Source: Marchantia polymorpha subsp. ruderalis (taxonomy: Eukaryota > Streptophyta > Marchantiopsida > Marchantiales > Marchantiaceae). Taken from it: a stretch of 64,000 nt of DNA. Below, piece by piece: positions 59,101-64,000 of this stretch (positions within the stretch are counted from its first letter, which is position 1; the number at the start of each line of letters is the position of its first letter). Below the pieces are notes generated by a model. The model was not told the origin of the DNA, made no database searches, and was given only the letters and a program-made list of their open reading frames with translations. Position numbers and translations under genes: made by a program. The stretch is from NCBI GenBank assembly GCA_037833965.1, contig AP031353.1, positions 13,332,501 to 13,396,500 of the forward strand, given 5' to 3'.

Positions 59101-60178
59101 ACCATAGGAGCCATATTAGGCAAATTGCTTTTGATTCGCAAATGCTTTAAGTCAATTAGCGTCACCTGCTCTTGACAAAGCATGTCCAAAAAATAGACAC
59201 CTATCACAGATTTTAGAAGTTTTCACACAATGCATACATAAGCGATACTGACTGCCTCAGCGATTCTGAACCTCGCTGCTTCTCATCAATTTCTATACAA
59301 GTTTACTTGCAATGTGCGTTTGAAAGATCGTACTACAATGGGATGAGAACAGACGAGAAGAAGCCGTTGAAGTTTCGAAGCCCAGAAAAGGTAGAAAGGA
59401 AACGAATTCTCATTTCTGTGAAATTAAAAGATAGACGCAAGAGTCTAAGACTACAGTACTTTACTACTGTGGTCCTATTGCATAGGAAAACTGAGTCTCG
59501 ATAAATGTTTGTCTGTATCTCCATTCGGAGAATTTTGAGAAGTCATTGTCTCACAAGTTTATCAACTCGAGCACGGTGACAAGATCTCTCGTCACCTCAT
59601 GTCTGTTCTACGATGTAATACTCGACGCTTTATTAGACGTACACGATCCTAAGAAACCGTCAGCTATATTGACGGTTATGTTATGTAATGGGAACCTTAC
59701 ATTCAAGGGTTTTGACTCCACCTCTGAGAGACCAAACATCTCACAGTACAGTCAACAGGAAGTCTGGTACTCTATCAACAGCACTATTTAGGATTCCAGC
59801 CACCAAGGCTGCAACTGAGCAACATGCATCTATAATAATGGTTGTCAACGTCCGTCGTAGAGCTCGTCGGAATTTGAAAATATTAAATCTAGAGATTCGA
59901 TCGACATTTCATAATTACAGCAGACCCAGCTCCATGTACATTAAATTTATAGACAATTTTCTTCATCCTCAAAGTTTGATCCATAATAAGATAATCAAAG
60001 GGCCAATGAATCCAAGACACGGGCATTCGTTCATCTGATGGAAGTCCACAGAAAAATAACAACACATGAATTCTCCCCAGGTTGTGAACTCAATGCAATG
60101 ATTGCAGCAAAAATCTATGTGCTTGCCCGATCCCACAATTCACATCCTTACTGGTTACAGAACCTAGAAGCTGGACAC
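56126..60178. other. Gene-poor spacer upstream of the germin-like gene
   Basis: AT-rich to about 57950, then closer to balanced composition from 57950 to 60180. That may be promoter or untranslated sequence of the gene that follows. Frames of 60-116 codons (59307-60286) overlap one another and show no domains. I do not call a gene here. Confidence 0.55.
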
Positions 60179-60186
60179 TATAAATT
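60179..60186 (+). promoter_or_regulatory. TATA box of the germin-like gene (TATAAATT)
   Basis: TATAAATT stands 133 bases before the chosen ATG (60319). It would place the RNA start near 60210, giving a leader of about 110 bases. Confidence 0.55.
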
Positions 60187-60318
60187 TTGCAAGCATTTTA
60201 TGGATGCACATCATTCAATTCGAAACTTGAGCTCCACATTGCCAATTGAAACACAGCAGTGTTCGAGGTTTACTTTCTTGGTCTAAACTCGAAACCGTAC
60301 CTTCACGGTCACTCTGAA

Positions 60319-60951
60319 ATGGCATCTTCCTCTATGACGGGACAAGCAGGAATTCTGCTGTTTGGAATGCTGCTGTTAGCATTCTATGGAAGTCTTGTCC
60401 TGGGATCTGATCCCGACATCGTCACCGATTTTGGTATCAATGTAACATCGGGAGCAGATCTCCACTTCACAGGCTTCCGAGATCTACCAGAACAACCCAC
60501 GGGACAAGTACACATCACGTTCGCTTTCGACACAGAATTCCCCGGCGTGATCGGTATGGGAATCGCACCTGCACTTTTGAAATTTGGTACGGACTCAGTC
60601 AACTCGTTCCACACACATCCTCGGGGCGCTGAGATTTTCGTCATCCTAGATGGAGAGCTTGATGCTGGGATTGTTGACACAGCCAACAACCTGTACACTG
60701 CAACGCTCAAGAAAGGAGATGTGTTCGTGTTCCCCATGGGTTTAATGCACTACCAGATCAACCGAAGCAAGACGAAGACAGCCACTGTCCTTGCGGCTTT
60801 CGCCAGCCAGAACGCAGGACGTGTCAGCCTCCCTCCCAACATGTTCAACACCGAACCCCGCATTGAGACCGACATCATAATGAAGTCTCTCTTCTTGGAT
60901 AAGAAGACCGTCGAGCGCTTGAAAGCCTCTGACTTTCCCACCTTCGCATGA
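60319..60951 (+). CDS. Germin-like protein (cupin), 210 aa, secreted
   Basis: Intronless cupin. The ATG at 60319 is chosen over the upstream in-frame ATG at 60259 because it puts a clean signal peptide at the N-terminus (hydrophobic core GILLFGMLLLAFYGSLVL, cleavage probably before SDPDIVTDF). Germin box 1 is present as HTHPRGAEIFVILDG (two His and Glu bind Mn) and box 2 as GDVFVFPMGLMHYQIN (third His). Glycosylation sequons are NVT and NRS. The length fits the family (about 200-230). The two N-terminal cysteines that form the disulfide in typical seed-plant germins are absent, as in some bryophyte germins. Such proteins are apoplastic, often with superoxide dismutase activity; the activity here is inference. 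Confidence 0.93.
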   Translation: MASSSMTGQAGILLFGMLLLAFYGSLVLGSDPDIVTDFGINVTSGADLHFTGFRDLPEQPTGQVHITFAFDTEFPGVIGMGIAPALLKFGTDSVNSFHTHPRGAEIFVILDGELDAGIVDTANNLYTATLKKGDVFVFPMGLMHYQINRSKTKTATVLAAFASQNAGRVSLPPNMFNTEPRIETDIIMKSLFLDKKTVERLKASDFPTFA

Positions 60952-63716
60952 TGATGCTTAGAACTAACGGTTTCCAGCCTCAGAACTGTCCACTTATAGT
61001 CGATCTACCATATATAGACATACAGAAATAGCTACTATTAATTCTGAACTGAGGATATTAATCGGCAGCTACACTGCACGAAGGGATTCCATGACCATGC
61101 TGATTCTAAGGCATGGAAGGAATTAGACGAATAATTCCTCAATTGCAGCAAGTTGCATTTGTAATTTTGAACTTTTGGATACCAGTCCATCTGCTCAGTA
61201 TGCAATCAGTTTTGATTTTGTGACCACTGAGTTGTGATCTGTGTGTAATACTCAGTCGAATCATGTCGCTGTAGTAGAACAGAAATTCTTGCTTTCATTT
61301 CCTTACACAATATAAATATCATGATGTGTTTGTTGCCGAGTGCACAATCGATTGCTTAGCATATATATCTATTTGTGCATAGCAAATTATTTATGTAGCG
61401 ATCAGTGCTTGTATCTTCATGCTTCTGCATGATATCAACCAATCGAACGTTTCTTTGTATCCAGACCACTTTGTTTGAAGACCTGAACAGAATGGAAAGA
61501 AGGTCCGATCATGATATCTGTGCACTTGTATTCTGAAATCTCTGCTGTTGATTCCAACGCCCTAAACCTATTTCAAGTCCTCACGGATATTCGAAAGAAA
61601 ACCAATTCATTATTACAAGACGTCTAGACTACAGAACACACAACTTGCAAACGCAGCGAGTTCAATGCTTGTTCTGCTTTTGGAAGGTCAACTTGTGAGA
61701 GACTTGTTTTCACACAGTTATCTAATGGGAGATTTCACAATCTAGTCCAGTACTATGGAAGCTTATCGGTATCTGCAATCCATTGAAATGGTAATAGGTC
61801 CGTGCATCCTAGTAGCATCCAAGGGAGTTCGTAAACTGCCATCACAACCGTCGATTCTATTATGCCCTTGTGATGATGCTTCTGGAGATGTGAGCAGAGA
61901 TCCAGAGATAATCAGATTATGCTTTCGGAACGAGAGCAATTCTTCTTCCCTGGAGACAGATTTTGAACATTGTTCGACAAAGCACGTCCAGGATGGATGC
62001 TGCACGTGAAGTGCTCTTGCTCTTACGAGGATGGAATGCACAGAAGATAGAGGCCAACTAGTTCCTCTGCTTTTTCACTTGGATGACATAGCCGATACAC
62101 TAAAGAACGTTCTACAGCCGTGAAGGTATTGGTGAATCTCCCACAATATCAAATCTCTATAAACACTTGACAGGTGTTTTTCCCAAGATTCTTGAAGTCC
62201 ACACTCAATCCAATTATTAACAAAATAAGTAAACAATCGAATAGGAAAATCAAACATCAGAATTGTACGTCTTTGGCATTCATATAAGGTCGATGATAAA
62301 TAAAAATTCAAATCGTGACATGTATTGCATGGTTGTCCGCATGTAGCCTAGGGTAATCAACATCTTGAAAATTAAGATCAATAAAAGATTGAAAATCACA
62401 TTACCTTATTTGTAGCTCAACTGCAGAGCTACCTGAATGGAAAATTTTGTTCTCGCTGTATGAAGAATTTTTATCTCACATAAATATATGTAGCAAGAAC
62501 CATGACTCTCTTTGATTAGCAAGAAAATAAAGAAGAGTTTAAAATTCAATTTACAAATAAAATTATGTATTTATCTTTAAATCACAAGTTAGATTATATC
62601 ACATAATGAAAAATTATTCTTCATCAATATTTGGATCTTATTGTCATTTACTCAATCTACAAAATCTACTTTTGGACAGAAAAATTTAATCTAATAAAAA
62701 CATAATTTGTATTAGAGTAAGTCTTGTGGAGATTTCTTTCAATGAAATGCTTATCTCACTTAATATATTATAAAAATGTAAAAGTTGATCCAAAAAGATA
62801 AAATTGCAATTTGAGTTGCACTTCACATGTCATGGAAAGCTTAATATAAATTTAATATGAATGTTTTTCAAAAAATTTGAAAAACAAAGATCCATATTTA
62901 TTAATTTAATCATTAGACACAATATTTAAGATAGTATATTTTCTTTAGCGTTGTGTTGAATCTCATCATTTCATGTTTAAAATGACAAAATCCAAGTAAA
63001 ATCTAGCCAAAATAATTGATAATTGATCTACTGACAACAAAAATTGATTCGTACATTTAAAAAATCACATAAGATTTCAGAATATTAAATCAAATTAATA
63101 AAGTAAATAAGTTATCATGGACGTGAAACACAAGATCAACTTTAGAATTTTAGTATCGTTGGTATTCATTCTTTTCAACTTCAAAGTGCATGTAGGTATC
63201 TAGTAGTACTTGAACTTGTTTGTTGTATATATAGAAAGTCTCAAGACATTGTATCTCACTCTCATCAACACCACTTATACCTACTCTTTACATTATTAAT
63301 AGCACTTTCAGTTATCTTACTTTGAGCGTTTTATATAGTCTTGTTAGAGAAATCTCTTTAAATCTGGTATATTTTGGTATCTCTTTAAGCTAATCCCTCA
63401 ATGTTTTGTTCAATCATAAAGTTGCCGTTTGCAACAATCTGACATGAGTGCACTACCGATCTTTTTCCCAAAAGTTAGTATCTAATACTTTTTGTAGAGA
63501 TGTTGTACTAGATTTTCATTGAGGATTTTGCATGGATTTAAATAGACTCACTATTTTGTCAAGTCCAGTTGTTTTTGAAGTACAATTTCTCTTTAGACCA
63601 TAGATTAAACTTAGAGATTTCATTTTATGACATAAATATGAGCAAATCTATCTGAATTTCTTTACTTTTTCACTTTTTATTATCATTCCAATAGATTACA
63701 ACGCACGTAACCCTAG
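60952..63716. other. Downstream spacer, no gene seen
   Basis: Bases 60952-61400 probably include the 3' UTR of the germin-like gene. An 84-codon frame at 61755-62009 shows no domain. From 62200 the sequence is AT-rich. A TATA-like stretch at 63226-63233 is followed by no recognisable gene. Confidence 0.6.
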
Positions 63717-63721
63717 AACAT

Positions 63722-64000
63722 TGTGGTAACCCACTTTTTGTTTTTCGCCGGAACTAAAACATTTTTGATTAGTAAGTACCGTGGTAGTAGCTGTAAATAG
63801 TAATCGGTACGCAAAGCCAGAGTAAAAAGAGGATCGAGGACAGTCAAGGGGTTTTGGGCTTAGGCCACAGTGGAACGCTTGGAATGGAACGGGCGGTTCA
63901 CGCTGCAGGATTCGCTTTGAGCACCTTCGGCGGTAGATCACTCATAACTTCCTCAATTCTTAACGCCTTGAGTTACTTAGGGTCTCGTTAAAAAGAACTC
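63722..64000 (+). mobile_element. Start of a frameless-class LTR, cut by the window edge
   Basis: TGTGGTAACCCACTTTTTG (63722) and the following 279 bases match the minus strand of 33703-33420 closely. They include the GGGGTTTTGGGCTTAGGCC segment, and a hairpin module starts at 63981. The second half and the right duplication lie outside the window; the left pentamer is AACAT. Confidence 0.88.

Noticed and set aside
59307..60286. Several overlapping frames of 60-116 codons upstream of the germin-like gene
   Set aside because: Mutually overlapping in different frames, no recognisable domains, no splice pattern I could support.
60259..60318. Upstream in-frame ATG of the germin-like gene
   Set aside because: It would put 20 extra residues before a clear signal peptide; start at 60319 fits the secreted family.
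63226..63320. TATA-like stretch followed by a CA-rich start-like sequence
   Set aside because: No frame or domain follows before the LTR at 63722; AT-rich sequence gives such matches by chance.
1..64000. CRISPR arrays, tRNA or rRNA genes
   Set aside because: No regularly spaced repeats with unique spacers and no tRNA or rRNA signature seen; the only tRNA-related sequence is the PBS.

Overview
The window looks like repeat-dominated nuclear DNA of a land plant. The evidence is Ty3/gypsy retrotransposons with a tRNA-Asp-type primer site, nested solo LTRs, and one intact intronless germin-like gene. That germin lacks the usual N-terminal cysteine pair, which fits a bryophyte-like lineage, but the sequence does not fix the species.

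Bases 1-50420 are almost entirely one retrotransposon family plus older relatives. The key copy is a full-length element on the minus strand (33739-50315), flanked by the 5-bp target duplication ACTCT. It has two LTRs of about 5.39 kb, a PBS, an intact gag-protease frame, an in-frame UAG in the context UAG-CAA-UUA, an intact RT/RNase H/integrase frame and a polypurine tract. Each LTR carries in its U3 part a third reading frame of about 1045 codons (a globular N-terminal half, a Pro/Ser/Ala-rich middle, an acidic patch and a long C-terminal coiled coil). That frame ends about 40 bases before the LTR's own TATA box. Four more LTRs of the family are solo LTRs: 260-6287 (-, TSD GAGAG), 7322-23377 (+, TSD TAAAT), inside it 9250-19975 (-, TSD GTCAT), and inside that 14650-19962 (+, TSD GTGGG). 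The innermost keeps the LTR frame fully open (15815-18949).

A second LTR class without the long frame shares the R/U5 kilobase but has a different U3. It is seen at 31547-33703, as a fragment at 27820-29190, as a patch inside the chimeric solo LTR at 1269-2190, and entering the window at 63722-64000. Older diverged copies of the LTR frame lie at 29586-31546 (+) and at 33704-33733 joined to 50321-50420 (-). Pieces of an unrelated gypsy element with a PHD finger at the end of its pol lie at 25661-27000 and 29280-29571.

Bases 50421-63716 are AT-rich and gene-poor, with some local duplications. The only confident host gene is the germin-like protein at 60319-60951, with a TATA box at 60179.

The strongest candidate for something undescribed is the retrotransposon itself: a large extra protein encoded wholly inside the LTR, a tobamovirus-type readthrough stop between gag-pro and pol, and a U3 packed with small perfect hairpins that run into the coding part.
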